DNA from: Sphingomonadales bacterium
Lineage (GTDB): Bacteria > Pseudomonadota > Alphaproteobacteria > Sphingomonadales > Sphingomonadaceae
Length of the DNA: 64,000 bases
Assembly: GCA_016704425.1 (NCBI GenBank)
Contig: JADJAC010000004.1
Span: 124,001-188,000 of the forward strand
Direction of reading: 5' to 3'
Shown here: positions 44,138 through 53,556 of the stretch, one piece after another
How the letters are laid out: each line of letters opens with the position of its first letter
Numbering within the stretch: position 1 is the stretch's first letter
The notes under the pieces: generated by a model
Database searches by the model: none
Seen by the model: the letters and a program-made list of their open reading frames with translations, nothing else
What the model was told of the DNA's origin: nothing
Made by a program: the position numbers and the translations under genes

Positions 44138-45445
44138 ATGGCGCGCCGCTGCCGTTTCTGCAGGGCGATCGCGCGGTCGCTCTTGGCGTGCATGCTGCTC
44201 GTCCCGGGGGTCGTCTCGGCGCAAACCTACGCGCCTTTGCTCGACACCGACATTCCCGTGGCCATGCCGAGCCAGCGCAACCGCACCGTGCTGGAACGGC
44301 CGCATCCGGAACTGGCGCCACTGGGCGTGACGGCCAGCGGGTTCCGCCTTTATCCCGTGATCGGGCTTGAAGCAGGCTATTCGAGCAATGCCTTGGGTTC
44401 CGCTGCCGGTGCCAAGCAGGACGCCATCCTGTCATTCAATCCCGCTGTGCGGGTTGAAAGCCAATGGTCACGCCATGCCCTGAGTGCCGGTCTGGAGTAT
44501 GATGCCCGGCGCTATGCGACCGTGACTGCAAAGAACCAGGACGGCTGGCGCACCCGCGCCGAAGGCCGTCTGGACATTCACGGGGACTCCAACCTCCTTG
44601 CCTCCCTGACCTATGAGCGGACTTTCGAGGATCAGTATGTTGGCTCTTTCCCCGCCAATGCAGGAGCCTCGATTGCCGTGCGGCGCTCTGCCGCCCTGCT
44701 GCGGGGCACGTTCGTGGCAAACAGGCTGAGGCTGCTGGCGAGCGGCGACGTCAACCGCTTCAACTATGCAGACAGTCGCACAGTGGCCGGCGCTCCGCTC
44801 GACCAGGACTATCGGGACCGCAAGGTCTATCGGGCGAGCACGCGCGCCGAATATCTTTTCGCTGCCGACAGTTCGGCCTTTGTGCAAATGACCTATCGGC
44901 GGACGCGTTATGACGTCAGGACAAGCGGCCTGACCGACCGGACGAGCAGGGAATATCGGATTGTCGCCGGGTTTGTGTCTGACGTCACGCCCGTCATCCG
45001 CGCGGCAGCCGGGATCGGCTACGCGAACAGGCGTTATGATCAGCCCGGAATTCGCCCTGTGCGCGACCTGGTGGCTGATGTGCGCGTCGATTGGAATGTG
45101 ACTGCGCTGACCACCGTGTCGTTCGCTGGCCGGCGCGGCATCGAAGAAGCGATCGAGCCCAATGCCGCCGGCTATGTCGCAACCAAGGTTGGCATCCGTG
45201 CGGATCACGAACTGTTGCGCAATCTCCTGCTTGACCTTGGCGTAGATCGCGAGCGCGACAAGTTCAAGGGAATCGCCCGCAATGACAGGCTCACCCGCGT
45301 GAGCGCCGGTGCTTCGTATACCATGTCTCGTAACGTCCTGCTCACCCCTCGGCTCGAATATGTCCGGCGCAGGAGTGAAGGTGCATTCCCGGGGCCCAGC
45401 TTCAAGGAGGTCCGATTTGCCCTGCGCGCGTCATTTCGAATCTGA
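44138..45445 (+). CDS. Outer-membrane beta-barrel protein of the export locus
   Basis: The 435-residue product has a signal peptide (LLACMLLVPGVVSAQ) and then alternating strands rich in Tyr, Arg and Asp with RRTRYDVRT and YVRRRSEG, ending in FALRASFRI, a C-terminal aromatic/hydrophobic strand typical of outer-membrane barrels (BBP2/VPEP-CTERM-neighbour type). Barrel proteins of this kind accompany Wza-like proteins in many EPS loci and probably provide the outer-membrane pore or docking. It begins one base after the wza-like stop. Confidence 0.8.
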   Translation: MARRCRFCRAIARSLLACMLLVPGVVSAQTYAPLLDTDIPVAMPSQRNRTVLERPHPELAPLGVTASGFRLYPVIGLEAGYSSNALGSAAGAKQDAILSFNPAVRVESQWSRHALSAGLEYDARRYATVTAKNQDGWRTRAEGRLDIHGDSNLLASLTYERTFEDQYVGSFPANAGASIAVRRSAALLRGTFVANRLRLLASGDVNRFNYADSRTVAGAPLDQDYRDRKVYRASTRAEYLFAADSSAFVQMTYRRTRYDVRTSGLTDRTSREYRIVAGFVSDVTPVIRAAAGIGYANRRYDQPGIRPVRDLVADVRVDWNVTALTTVSFAGRRGIEEAIEPNAAGYVATKVGIRADHELLRNLLLDLGVDRERDKFKGIARNDRLTRVSAGASYTMSRNVLLTPRLEYVRRRSEGAFPGPSFKEVRFALRASFRI

Positions 45446-45499
45446 TCCATACATCGCCCCGCCCCAACCCCTCTCGCTTAACTGACCACGGAGACCCCA

Positions 45500-47614
45500 A
45501 TGTACCAAGACAGGATCGTAAGGGTCGAAGAGCGGCAGGACCTTGCAGGCGTCTTTTCGAGATTCAGGCGGCACCTGCCATTGGGAGGGGCAATCATCTT
45601 CGCCTGTCTCGTCCTTGCTGTCCTGGCCACGCAGTTCCTGCCCAAGAAATATACCGGGCGGGTCCAGCTCGCCTTTGCACCGCAGGGTTCACTCATCAAG
45701 ACGATCGCGGATCCGGGACTGAGCGATGCAGCACGCGAAGCCGAGATCGAAGCGCAACTGCAATTTGCCCGCTCGCTTGCCGTGGCCAATCCGGTCGTCA
45801 AGTCGCTTGGCCTTGCAAAGGATACCGAGATTGCCGCCAAAGCCAGTCGCTTCAAATCCGGCGGTGCCGACGCAGTGGCAGCGGCGGTTCTTCAGGATGT
45901 CAGTGCGCGGCGTGTGGGCCAAACACCTCTGATTGAACTGACCTATACATCCAGCGACCCCATCAAGGCCGCCAAGATCGCCAATGCCATTGCAGACAGC
46001 TACCTTCAGCACCAGGTGGCGCAAAAGCTCGCCCAATCGAAATCGACGCTCGATCGGCTGGATTCGCGAGTGGAGTTGCTGCGGCAGCAAGCGGAAGCAG
46101 CCGATGCCGCAGTCGCGGACTTCAGGGTACGCAACAACCTGATCGGCAACCCCGATTCCATGGCGCTCGAGCAGGAAATTTCCGCGATCAGCACCAGCCT
46201 GGCAGACGCCCGCGCCATTGCCGCTGAAGCCCAGTCGCGGCATGCGGCGGCCAGCCGGTCAACCATTGTTGGCAGCAACAGCGGGCCGATCGACAACAGC
46301 ACGCTTTCAAGTCTTCGGGCACAGCGGGCAGAAGTCGTCCGCAAGGTCGGCGCGCTTTCGGCGCGCTATGGCGACAAGCATCCGCTGATCATCGATGCCA
46401 AGGAAGAACTTGCGCGGATCGATGGAGAAATTCGCACTGAAATGCGCGGGCTTTCGGCCACGGCTGGGGCTGAGTCCGGCATTGCCGGCGCACGAGCGGC
46501 CTCACTCAGCGCCAGCCTCGGGGCGGCACGCGCACGGCTTGCCGCCAATGTGCGCGGAGGCGTCGGTCTGGCAGAGCTTGAACGCAGGGCCGAAATCGCA
46601 CGGCAGCAATACCAGAACCTCTTGACCGCACGCGGGCAGGAAACGGCGCGCCGGGCCCTGTTTCAACCGGATTCGCGGCTTGTTTCGCCCGCTACGCCCC
46701 CGCTGTCCGCCAGCTCTCCTAACCTGATCGTCAATCTCGTGCTTGGCCTTGCCCTTGGCCTCGGCCTTGCGCTGGCAACCGCCTTCTTCCGCGAGCGCTG
46801 GTCGCAAAGCCTGAACACGATTGACGATATCGACCGCTTGCTCGGCGTCGAATTCCTCAATTCGGTGCCAACCCTGTCGTCGGCAGTCGACCAGCCGAAG
46901 ACGCGCGACCCGGCCGAAGCCGTCATCCTGCATCCCCTGTCATCCTATGCCGAGGCCTTCCGCAGTCTTGCAACAACCCTGCTTTACCGGGCCCGCGAAC
47001 CCGGAAATGGTCGCGGCAAGGTGATCGGCATCACCTCATCGCTGCCAAAGGAAGGCAAGACGACAACCTCGATAGCGGTTGCACGCGTGCTGGCCCTGTC
47101 CGGCAAGAAAGTCGCGATCCTTGACGCCGATCTGCGGCGCCGTTCGGTCACCCAGACGCTGGCGCCACAGGCTGCGGAGGGTTGGGTCGAAGTCGTTGGT
47201 GGCTCTGCCCAATTGAAGGACATATTGATCGTCGATGGCACCGGCGCGACCCTTGTTCCGGCGGCGATCAACGCACATCTGGCCACAAGCCCGTTCACCG
47301 GCTCCGCGTTCGATGAACTGATCGAAACGCTGCGCCGCACCTTCGACGTCATCGTCGTCGATACGGCGCCGGTGCTGGCAGTCGATGACACGCGGGTCCT
47401 GCTGAAGCATCTTGATACGCTGGCGATGCTGGCGCGCTGGCGGCAGACGCCGGTGAAGGCCATCCGCGCCGCGCTGCATCAGGTGCGCACAGTCGGCGGA
47501 TCCGTATCTGGCGTCGCAATGACCATGGTCGACCTCAAGAACCAGGCACGGTCCGGCTATGGCGATGCCTCCGACTATTATGGCGACATGAAGGATTATT
47601 ACGCGACCGAGTGA
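45500..47614 (+). CDS. Wzc/ExoP-type chain-length regulator and BY-kinase fusion
   Basis: The 704-residue protein has an N-terminal Wzz region with a membrane helix (~30-55), a long periplasmic coiled coil (~180-400), a second helix (~415-435) with a Pro-rich flank (PATPPLSASSPN), then the tyrosine kinase: Walker A SSLPKEGKTTTS, Walker A' VAILDADLRRR, Walker B FDVIVVDTAP, and a C-terminal tyrosine cluster (SDYYGDMKDYYATE). It controls polymer length and export by phosphorylation cycles with a phosphatase that is not seen in the window. CGGAGA precedes the ATG. Confidence 0.93.
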   Translation: MYQDRIVRVEERQDLAGVFSRFRRHLPLGGAIIFACLVLAVLATQFLPKKYTGRVQLAFAPQGSLIKTIADPGLSDAAREAEIEAQLQFARSLAVANPVVKSLGLAKDTEIAAKASRFKSGGADAVAAAVLQDVSARRVGQTPLIELTYTSSDPIKAAKIANAIADSYLQHQVAQKLAQSKSTLDRLDSRVELLRQQAEAADAAVADFRVRNNLIGNPDSMALEQEISAISTSLADARAIAAEAQSRHAAASRSTIVGSNSGPIDNSTLSSLRAQRAEVVRKVGALSARYGDKHPLIIDAKEELARIDGEIRTEMRGLSATAGAESGIAGARAASLSASLGAARARLAANVRGGVGLAELERRAEIARQQYQNLLTARGQETARRALFQPDSRLVSPATPPLSASSPNLIVNLVLGLALGLGLALATAFFRERWSQSLNTIDDIDRLLGVEFLNSVPTLSSAVDQPKTRDPAEAVILHPLSSYAEAFRSLATTLLYRAREPGNGRGKVIGITSSLPKEGKTTTSIAVARVLALSGKKVAILDADLRRRSVTQTLAPQAAEGWVEVVGGSAQLKDILIVDGTGATLVPAAINAHLATSPFTGSAFDELIETLRRTFDVIVVDTAPVLAVDDTRVLLKHLDTLAMLARWRQTPVKAIRAALHQVRTVGGSVSGVAMTMVDLKNQARSGYGDASDYYGDMKDYYATE

Positions 47615-47640
47615 AACGGCCGCACAACGAGGAAAGTTCA

Positions 47641-48993
47641 GTGACGCAAACGTCGCTCCAGATGGGTCTTGTGCCCGGCCCGACAGCGCGGCAGCCATTT
47701 CCGGGCCGCATCCTTGCGCCGATCGAGCGGCGGATTGGCCGGCTGGCGATGGCCCGTCTCTATTCGGTGTTTGATCAGGGCGCATCCGGCCTGGCGAATA
47801 TCCTCGCTCTGGCGATCCTCGGCCGCGCCTTGCCGGTTGAACAGTTCGGCGCCCTCGGAATGATGATCGGGCTGCACTATTTTGTCGCGGGATTTCATCG
47901 CTCCGCGATCGTCTTGCCCTTCCTGACAGTGCATCACGACGATCCGACCAGCAAGTCTTCCCATGCCGATTGCTCCTCATGGTGGTGGCTTGCAGCGATC
48001 GGAGGCCTGTTGCTGGGGACAGTTCTTGCGACGATTGCCGGGCTCATTCATCTGTTTCGGGAGGGTGTTCCCGAAGCAGCCTGGTTGATCCAGCCCTTGC
48101 TTCTCGCCGCCTTCGTGACACCGGCAATGCTCGCTGCCGAATTCACGCGCCGCTGGCTGTTCCAGATCGCGCGTGCCGACCTCGTTGCGCTCTTCGCATT
48201 CGTCTATTTCTGCATTCTGGTCGGCAGCGCCATGATCGCGGCAGACGCAAGTCCCGATGCGAGTGCGGGGGCCTGCGGCTGGGCCGCGGCAAGCCTTGGC
48301 TCCGCCATTCCGGCGCTCTTCGTGCTTCGCCCGACTCGTCTGCAGCGCCCTGGCCTCGCGAGGATTATCGCGGATCATCGCGCCGAGGCCCGCTGGCTGG
48401 CGTGGGCAAATCTTCCCTATGCGGTCTATGGCAGCGCCACGATTGTCGTCCTCATCGGGGCAATCATCGGCCCGGTTGCGGCCGGTGTCTTTACGGCGGC
48501 GCGCACCTTGACCAATCCTGCGATGAGCATCGTCTCGGCAATCGATTCAACCGACAAGCCGCGCGCGACCCGCGCGCTTGCGGAACATGGCGCGGCCGGA
48601 CTGCATGACGCCATTGCGCGAACGCGCAGATTGATCGCCATTGCGACGGGCCTTTACCTGGCCACCGTCGCGATCTGGGCCGGCCCGATCACCGAATTTG
48701 CCTTCCGCGGGCAGTATGCGGACGTCACAACCGACGTCCGCCTCCTCGCCTTTGCGTTCTTTCTGGCGGGACTCAACCAGCCATCGGAGACGCGCCTGAT
48801 TGTCCTCAAGGCCGGTCGGACCCTGCTTCAGATCCGGACGATATCGGCCATCTTTGCCCTTTCGGTGCTGCTGCTTTCCGCCCGCTCGGGCATCGCCGGC
48901 ATGGCCGCGGCCGTTGCCACTGTCCAGGCCTTCAACCTTCTTCTCCTCTCCGCCGCAGAACGGCGCGTTGCGTCAAAGGATACAAGTCGATGA
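47641..48993 (+). CDS. Polysaccharide flippase (Wzx-like), third of three
   Basis: The 450-residue protein has the flippase hydrophobic pattern with ARLYSVFDQGASGLANILALAILGRALP at the N-terminus (in part: FDQGASGLANILAL). GAGGAAAG lies six bases before GTG 47641, so that start is preferred over GTG 47611, which overlaps the kinase stop. It overlaps the next gene by ATGA. Its place in the wza-wzc-wzy operon makes it the flippase of that system. Confidence 0.83.
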   Translation: MTQTSLQMGLVPGPTARQPFPGRILAPIERRIGRLAMARLYSVFDQGASGLANILALAILGRALPVEQFGALGMMIGLHYFVAGFHRSAIVLPFLTVHHDDPTSKSSHADCSSWWWLAAIGGLLLGTVLATIAGLIHLFREGVPEAAWLIQPLLLAAFVTPAMLAAEFTRRWLFQIARADLVALFAFVYFCILVGSAMIAADASPDASAGACGWAAASLGSAIPALFVLRPTRLQRPGLARIIADHRAEARWLAWANLPYAVYGSATIVVLIGAIIGPVAAGVFTAARTLTNPAMSIVSAIDSTDKPRATRALAEHGAAGLHDAIARTRRLIAIATGLYLATVAIWAGPITEFAFRGQYADVTTDVRLLAFAFFLAGLNQPSETRLIVLKAGRTLLQIRTISAIFALSVLLLSARSGIAGMAAAVATVQAFNLLLLSAAERRVASKDTSR

Positions 48994-49889
48994 ACAACGG
49001 CCTGCGCTTCTCGATCGTCATCCTGACCTTTGCGCGCGAAGCAATTCTTGCAGATACGCTCGACCGACTGGCCGGCCACCTTGAAGGCCGGACGGATTAT
49101 GAGCTGCTCCTGGTCGACAACAATCCCGAAGACTTCAGCCGCTCGGCACAGCTGGCGCGATTCAACCTCGCCAAAGTCATCTGGGACGGGCGCAACAAGG
49201 GCGTTGCCGCACGCAATCTGGGCTTCGACATGGCCCGCGGTGAATATGTCATCCTGCTGGACGACGATGTCTTTGTCGACACGCCCGATTTTCTCGACCG
49301 CTTCGCCGCGGCCTTTGATGCCGATGACCGTCTGGGGGCCGTCACGACCCGCAAATATGTGCGCGGCGAAACACGGCGTCGGCTCGACCTGATCCCCCAC
49401 ACGGACAAGTCGGTGGATCTCACACGTCCCTTCTACACTTTCCGCTTTGTTGGGGGTTGCGTCGGGTTCCGGACGCAGATGCTCCGCGATGTTGGTGGAT
49501 TCCTGCCGGATTTCTTCTACGGCCTTGAGGAAGTGGAGCTGGCGTACCGCATCATCGATGGCGGGTGGAAGATCCGCTATGAGCCGGATATTGTCTCCGA
49601 AGAGCTCGAGCATCCGGCCGGCCGGAGGCCGAAACGGGACGTCCAGACCGACCGGCTGGCAAACAAGTATATCATCTCCTACTTGCGCATGCCGCAGCCC
49701 TGGCTGCTGCTCAACATGGTCGCCTTCACGCCCTATCTCCTCTATTTTGCACGCGGCGAGGCAAGTGTCGGGCGAGCCGTCCGTCAGTTCGCAACCTGGC
49801 TCCGCAAGTCGGACCGTCCCCGGCGGCGACCGATCGGCAAGGAAGCGACGCGCTATATCCGTGCCTGCGGGGGCTCGACATGGCGCTGA
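48990..49889 (+). CDS. GT2-family glycosyltransferase
   Basis: The 299-residue enzyme starts FSIVILTFAREAILADTLDRL, has LLLVDNNPED, the DxD site VILLDDDVFVDTP and GGCVGFRTQMLRDVGGFLPDFFYGLEEVELAYRI (in part: FYGLEEVELAYR), the ED/E catalytic signature of GT2 rhamnosyl/galactosyl-type transferases. It is coupled to the flippase gene (ATGA) and overlaps the GH16 gene by ten bases. It is probably cytosolic and extends the repeat unit. Confidence 0.88.
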   Translation: MNNGLRFSIVILTFAREAILADTLDRLAGHLEGRTDYELLLVDNNPEDFSRSAQLARFNLAKVIWDGRNKGVAARNLGFDMARGEYVILLDDDVFVDTPDFLDRFAAAFDADDRLGAVTTRKYVRGETRRRLDLIPHTDKSVDLTRPFYTFRFVGGCVGFRTQMLRDVGGFLPDFFYGLEEVELAYRIIDGGWKIRYEPDIVSEELEHPAGRRPKRDVQTDRLANKYIISYLRMPQPWLLLNMVAFTPYLLYFARGEASVGRAVRQFATWLRKSDRPRRRPIGKEATRYIRACGGSTWR

Positions 49890-50773
49890 GGCATGTCCTG
49901 ATCACAGCGTCTGTCGCCATGTCACTGCCAACACTGGCGTGCGCCGATTCCATGCCCGTGCATCGGCTCGACCGGTCAGCACTCGTGCCTGTCTTCGATG
50001 AATCCTTTGATCGCGCTCCCAGCTTCTGGGATCCGGAGAGTGGGCAAATGGGTCGCTGGAAGACGAACTATTTTTTTGGCGAACAGGATGCCGATCACCC
50101 CCGAGGTTGGACATCGCGGACGCTCGAGCCAAATGGCGAGCTTCAATATTATGCGCGCCCCGGGGACGTACCGGCAGCCTTTGTCTGGAAGGACGGTGTC
50201 CTTTCGCTCGTGGCGCACCCGAATCCCGATCCCGCGAATCGGCTGAGGCATGGGCTGCCTTTCGTTTCGGGGCTCATCACAACGGAAAAGAGCTTCCGCC
50301 TTGACGAGGGATATTTCGAAGCCCGCATGGCCTTCCCGCAAGGAAAGGGCCTGTGGCCAGCCTTCTGGCTTCTCCCCGAGCCTGCCCTAGAGGCGGGAAA
50401 GCCATCGAATCCGGGCGGTCAGGAAATCGATATTGTCGAATCGATCGGAGAGCCGGGCCGGATCTACCAGACGGTGTTCACCGACCCGGATGGCACGAAG
50501 GTCAAAAACGCCCGCGCTTTTGAAACACGTGCCGACCTTGGCCAATTCCATGTCTATGGCGTTCTCGTCACCAAGTCGGACATCGTCTGGTATTTCGACG
50601 ATGTCGAAGTGCGGCGCGTTGCCAACATCGATTTTCACAGGCCCGCCTACCTCCTGCTCAATCTGGCCGTCGGTGGAGACTGGCCCGGCGCGCCTGACGC
50701 GAGCACGAAGTTCCCGGCCGCAATGCGCATCGACTGGGTTCGCGCCTACCGGGTGAAAGGCAGCACGTCATGA
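49880..50773 (+). CDS. Secreted GH16-family glycan hydrolase
   Basis: The 297-residue product has a Sec signal peptide (residues 1-~24) and the GH16 jelly-roll: FDESFDRAP, WTSRTLEPNGELQYY, a calcium/strand region, and the catalytic motif EIDIVE (both Glu and the Asp present). GH16 members in EPS operons, like ExoK/ExsH, cut the nascent polymer to set its length or free it from cells. The gene is inside the operon, overlapping both neighbours, so it is made with the exporter. The product's glycan is not identifiable. Confidence 0.9.
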   Translation: MALRHVLITASVAMSLPTLACADSMPVHRLDRSALVPVFDESFDRAPSFWDPESGQMGRWKTNYFFGEQDADHPRGWTSRTLEPNGELQYYARPGDVPAAFVWKDGVLSLVAHPNPDPANRLRHGLPFVSGLITTEKSFRLDEGYFEARMAFPQGKGLWPAFWLLPEPALEAGKPSNPGGQEIDIVESIGEPGRIYQTVFTDPDGTKVKNARAFETRADLGQFHVYGVLVTKSDIVWYFDDVEVRRVANIDFHRPAYLLLNLAVGGDWPGAPDASTKFPAAMRIDWVRAYRVKGSTS

Positions 50774-52485
50774 TTGCCGATGCGCGCTCAGCAGGACTCC
50801 CCGATCGGCTCGAAACTGACCTTGTCATCATCGGTGCGGGCGCCGCCGGGATCACGCTCGCGCTTTCCCTCGCCAACTCCGGGCTAGACATTATTCTGGT
50901 TGAAGCGGGCGGACCCAAATATTCGGCCGCCGCACAGGCCTTCTATTCGGGCGAAGCCGTCGACCCCGAAGGCCACAGCCCGGTCGACATGTATCGACGG
51001 CGCGTGTTCGGAGGATCCACGACGCTCTGGGGCGGGCGCTGCATTCCCTTTGGAGAGATCGATTTCGAAGAGCGACCCTGGATGGACTACGCCCGCTGGC
51101 CCTTTGGTCATGAAGAGGTTGCCGCGCACATTCCCCGGGCAATGGAGATTCTGGAGGCCGGTCTGCCGGAATTCGAGGCAGGCGACGCACTTCTCGGACA
51201 GCCCGCAATGGTTGGCGGCGTTGTTGACGAAGACGTGCTGCTCGACCGGATCGAGCGCTTCAGCAAGCCAACCGACTTTGGCGCACGCTATCGCGCCGAG
51301 CTGTCAAACGCCCCCAACATCCGCCTCTTCACCAATGCAGCGACGACACAGATCAAGCTGGGCAATGACGGATCGGCCGCGGGCGTCATCATCGATGCGG
51401 GCGGCAAGCCCGTGACGATTACCGCCCGGCGCGTAGTGATCGCGGCGGGCGGGATCGAGACGCCCCGGCTTCTCCTCGCGGGCAGCCCCGCCCGACCGAA
51501 CGGCATTGGCAACGAGCATGATCTGGTCGGAAGGTTCTACCAATGCCACCTCGAAGGGTCGGTCGGCACCCTGCATTTCCTGACGCGCGCCGAGGAGGTG
51601 CGCCTCGGGTATGAACTGTCGCACGACGGCGTTTACTGCCGACGTTATATCGCCCTTTCGCCGCATGCCCAGCGCCGCCACCGGCTGGCCGGGCTGGTTG
51701 TTCGCCCCTCCCATCCCGGTATTGTCGATCCGGACCATCGCAGCCCGGTCCTTTCGGCCATGTACCTCGCAAAGGCGTTCATCGTGCCCGAATATGCGCG
51801 CAAGATGACAGCGCTGGAGCATCAGGCCCGGGCCCAGCGCGGCAGCTCCGCCATTGCCTACCATGCCGCCCATCTTCGCAACATCATTCTGGGTTCTCCA
51901 AAACTGACCGCCTTTGCAGCCGATTGGACACGGCGGCGCATTCTTGCCAGCCGCAAGCTGCCGTCTGTCGTCCTTGCGGACCCGCGCGGCTTCTATCCGG
52001 CAGACATCAATGGCGAACAGGAGCCCAACCCCGACAGCCGGATCACGCTGGGTTCGGACCGCGATGCCCTGGGGATGCCGAAAGTCCGCGTCGCGTGGCG
52101 CGCGACTGTGGAGGACTATCATCGGCTCCTTGTGGGGCTGAGGCGGATCGAAGGCGCATTCACACGGAGCAAATCCGTCCGGTTCGATCTGGCCGGCGTC
52201 ACCGAAGCGACGCTCAGGGACATGATCGTTCCGATCGGCGGTCATCATATCGGCACGGCCCGCATGGCAAGCAGTGCGCGCGAGGGAGTCTGCGATGCCA
52301 ATGGTGAAGTCTTTTCCGTGCCCGGTCTCTTCATTGCAGGCGCAGCGGCCTTTCCGACATCGAGCTTTGCCAATCCGACGCTCACACTCGTGGCCCTCTC
52401 CCTGAGGCTGGCCAACCATCTGCAGCGCGCACCTGCCCGCCCTGCCGTGACGATCCGGAAACAAGCGGGAGCCGTTCATGCGTGA
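50770..52485 (+). CDS. GMC-family FAD oxidoreductase in the polysaccharide operon
   Basis: The 571-residue flavoprotein has the FAD site DLVIIGAGAAGITLALSLA, the VFGGSTTLWGGRCIPF signature near residue 80, VIAAGGIETPRLLLAG, and a C-terminal GGHHIGTARMA plus NPTLTLVALSLRLA segment, where the His of GGHHIGT is the likely catalytic base. No signal peptide is seen. It is coupled to the GH16 gene by ATGA and overlaps the first acetyltransferase gene. Such proteins in EPS loci may oxidise a sugar hydroxyl to a keto or acid group. The substrate is unknown. Confidence 0.85.
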   Translation: MIADARSAGLPDRLETDLVIIGAGAAGITLALSLANSGLDIILVEAGGPKYSAAAQAFYSGEAVDPEGHSPVDMYRRRVFGGSTTLWGGRCIPFGEIDFEERPWMDYARWPFGHEEVAAHIPRAMEILEAGLPEFEAGDALLGQPAMVGGVVDEDVLLDRIERFSKPTDFGARYRAELSNAPNIRLFTNAATTQIKLGNDGSAAGVIIDAGGKPVTITARRVVIAAGGIETPRLLLAGSPARPNGIGNEHDLVGRFYQCHLEGSVGTLHFLTRAEEVRLGYELSHDGVYCRRYIALSPHAQRRHRLAGLVVRPSHPGIVDPDHRSPVLSAMYLAKAFIVPEYARKMTALEHQARAQRGSSAIAYHAAHLRNIILGSPKLTAFAADWTRRRILASRKLPSVVLADPRGFYPADINGEQEPNPDSRITLGSDRDALGMPKVRVAWRATVEDYHRLLVGLRRIEGAFTRSKSVRFDLAGVTEATLRDMIVPIGGHHIGTARMASSAREGVCDANGEVFSVPGLFIAGAAAFPTSSFANPTLTLVALSLRLANHLQRAPARPAVTIRKQAGAVHA

Positions 52486-53017
52486 AGCCCTGACGCGCGA
52501 CGCCCAGATGTTCTTTTCGCGCTGGGGCACCTCGCGCAAGCCGCGCTGGATGCTGTGGGGACGACTGCTCCTTCTCACGCCCGGATTCCAGCTCGTCTTC
52601 TGGCTTCGGGTGCAGCGCGCTCTCAAGACCGTCCCGGTCGTCGGCCCCGCGCTCCGCAGGTGTCTCTGGTATGTGACGACAATCTGGTTTTCGTGCGATG
52701 TGGATCCGGAAGTCGAGATCGGGCCCGGGCTCTATCTGCCTCACCCGCTCGGTATCGTGATCGGCGGCGGCGTGAAGATCGGGTCGAACGTCTCGATTCT
52801 CCAGAATGTCACGCTGGGCCGCGTGGCGACCGAACATTTTGATCCGACATTGGGTGATCATGTGGAAATTGGCGCCGGGGCCGTGGTGCTGGGCGCAATC
52901 CATGTCGGATCAGGATCGAAGGTGGGTGCCAACAGTGTGGTACTGCGGGACGTGCCCGCCGGCGCGGTCGCGGTCGGCGCGCCCGCGCGCATCATCATGC
53001 CCGGAGCGCGATCATGA
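52478..53017 (+). CDS. Serine-acetyltransferase-like hexapeptide acyltransferase, copy 1
   Basis: The 179-residue protein starts with a conserved block (KPRWMLWGRLLLLTPGFQLVFWLRVQR) of CysE-like polysaccharide acetyltransferases (in part: LLLTPGFQLVFWLR), followed by a left-handed beta helix of hexapeptide repeats (LPHPLGIVIGGGVKIGSNV, GDHVEIGAGAVVLGAIHVG) and the PAGAVAVGAPARI end. Without the N-terminal SAT helical domain it is unlikely to make cysteine precursors; acetyl-CoA-dependent O-acetylation of a sugar is more likely. It overlaps the second copy by ATGA. Confidence 0.85.
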   Translation: MREALTRDAQMFFSRWGTSRKPRWMLWGRLLLLTPGFQLVFWLRVQRALKTVPVVGPALRRCLWYVTTIWFSCDVDPEVEIGPGLYLPHPLGIVIGGGVKIGSNVSILQNVTLGRVATEHFDPTLGDHVEIGAGAVVLGAIHVGSGSKVGANSVVLRDVPAGAVAVGAPARIIMPGARS

Positions 53018-53547
53018 CGCTGGCCCGGGACATGGACATTTTCCTGGCGCGGCTCGGCGCGTCCCGCAAGCCACGCTGGATGCTTTGGCTGAGGCTCCTT
53101 TTCCTGACCCCGGGATTCCAGTTTGTGTTCTGGCTGCGCCTCCAGCGCAAGGTCGGCGCCATCCCGCTTGCCGGTCCGATCCTGCGACGAATCCTCTGGT
53201 ATGGCACCCGCGTCTGCTTCGCGAGCGATGTCGACACTCAGGCGCGCCTTGGGTCGGGTCTTTATACACCACACCCCTTCGGCATTGTGATCGGAGCCGG
53301 CGTTCGGATTGGCGAGAATGTCGCCATCCTGCAGCGCGTGACGCTCGGGCGGGCTGGCCTTGATCATGTCTATCCCGTGATCGGCAATGGTGTGGAAATT
53401 GGCGCCGGGGCGTCCATTCTCGGCGCAATCCACATCGGCGATGGCGCGCGGATCGGCGCCAACAGTGTCGTCCTGAAGGACGTTCCGGCGGGGGCCGTCG
53501 CTGTCGGAGCCCCGGCGCGCGTGATCCTGCGCGCCGCAGCAGGTTGA
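53014..53547 (+). CDS. Serine-acetyltransferase-like hexapeptide acyltransferase, copy 2
   Basis: The 177-residue protein is a paralogue of the one just upstream: KPRWMLW, LLFLTPGFQFVFWLRLQRK, LYTPHPFGIVIGAGVRIGENV, and GNGVEIGAGASILGAIHIGDG line up residue for residue with it. A tandem duplication with divergence is the simple reading; the two enzymes may acetylate different positions or sugars, or form a mixed trimer. It is followed after nine bases by the polymerase gene, which has its own GAGGAGG ribosome site. Confidence 0.85.
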   Translation: MTLARDMDIFLARLGASRKPRWMLWLRLLFLTPGFQFVFWLRLQRKVGAIPLAGPILRRILWYGTRVCFASDVDTQARLGSGLYTPHPFGIVIGAGVRIGENVAILQRVTLGRAGLDHVYPVIGNGVEIGAGASILGAIHIGDGARIGANSVVLKDVPAGAVAVGAPARVILRAAAG

Positions 53548-53556
53548 GGAGGACGC

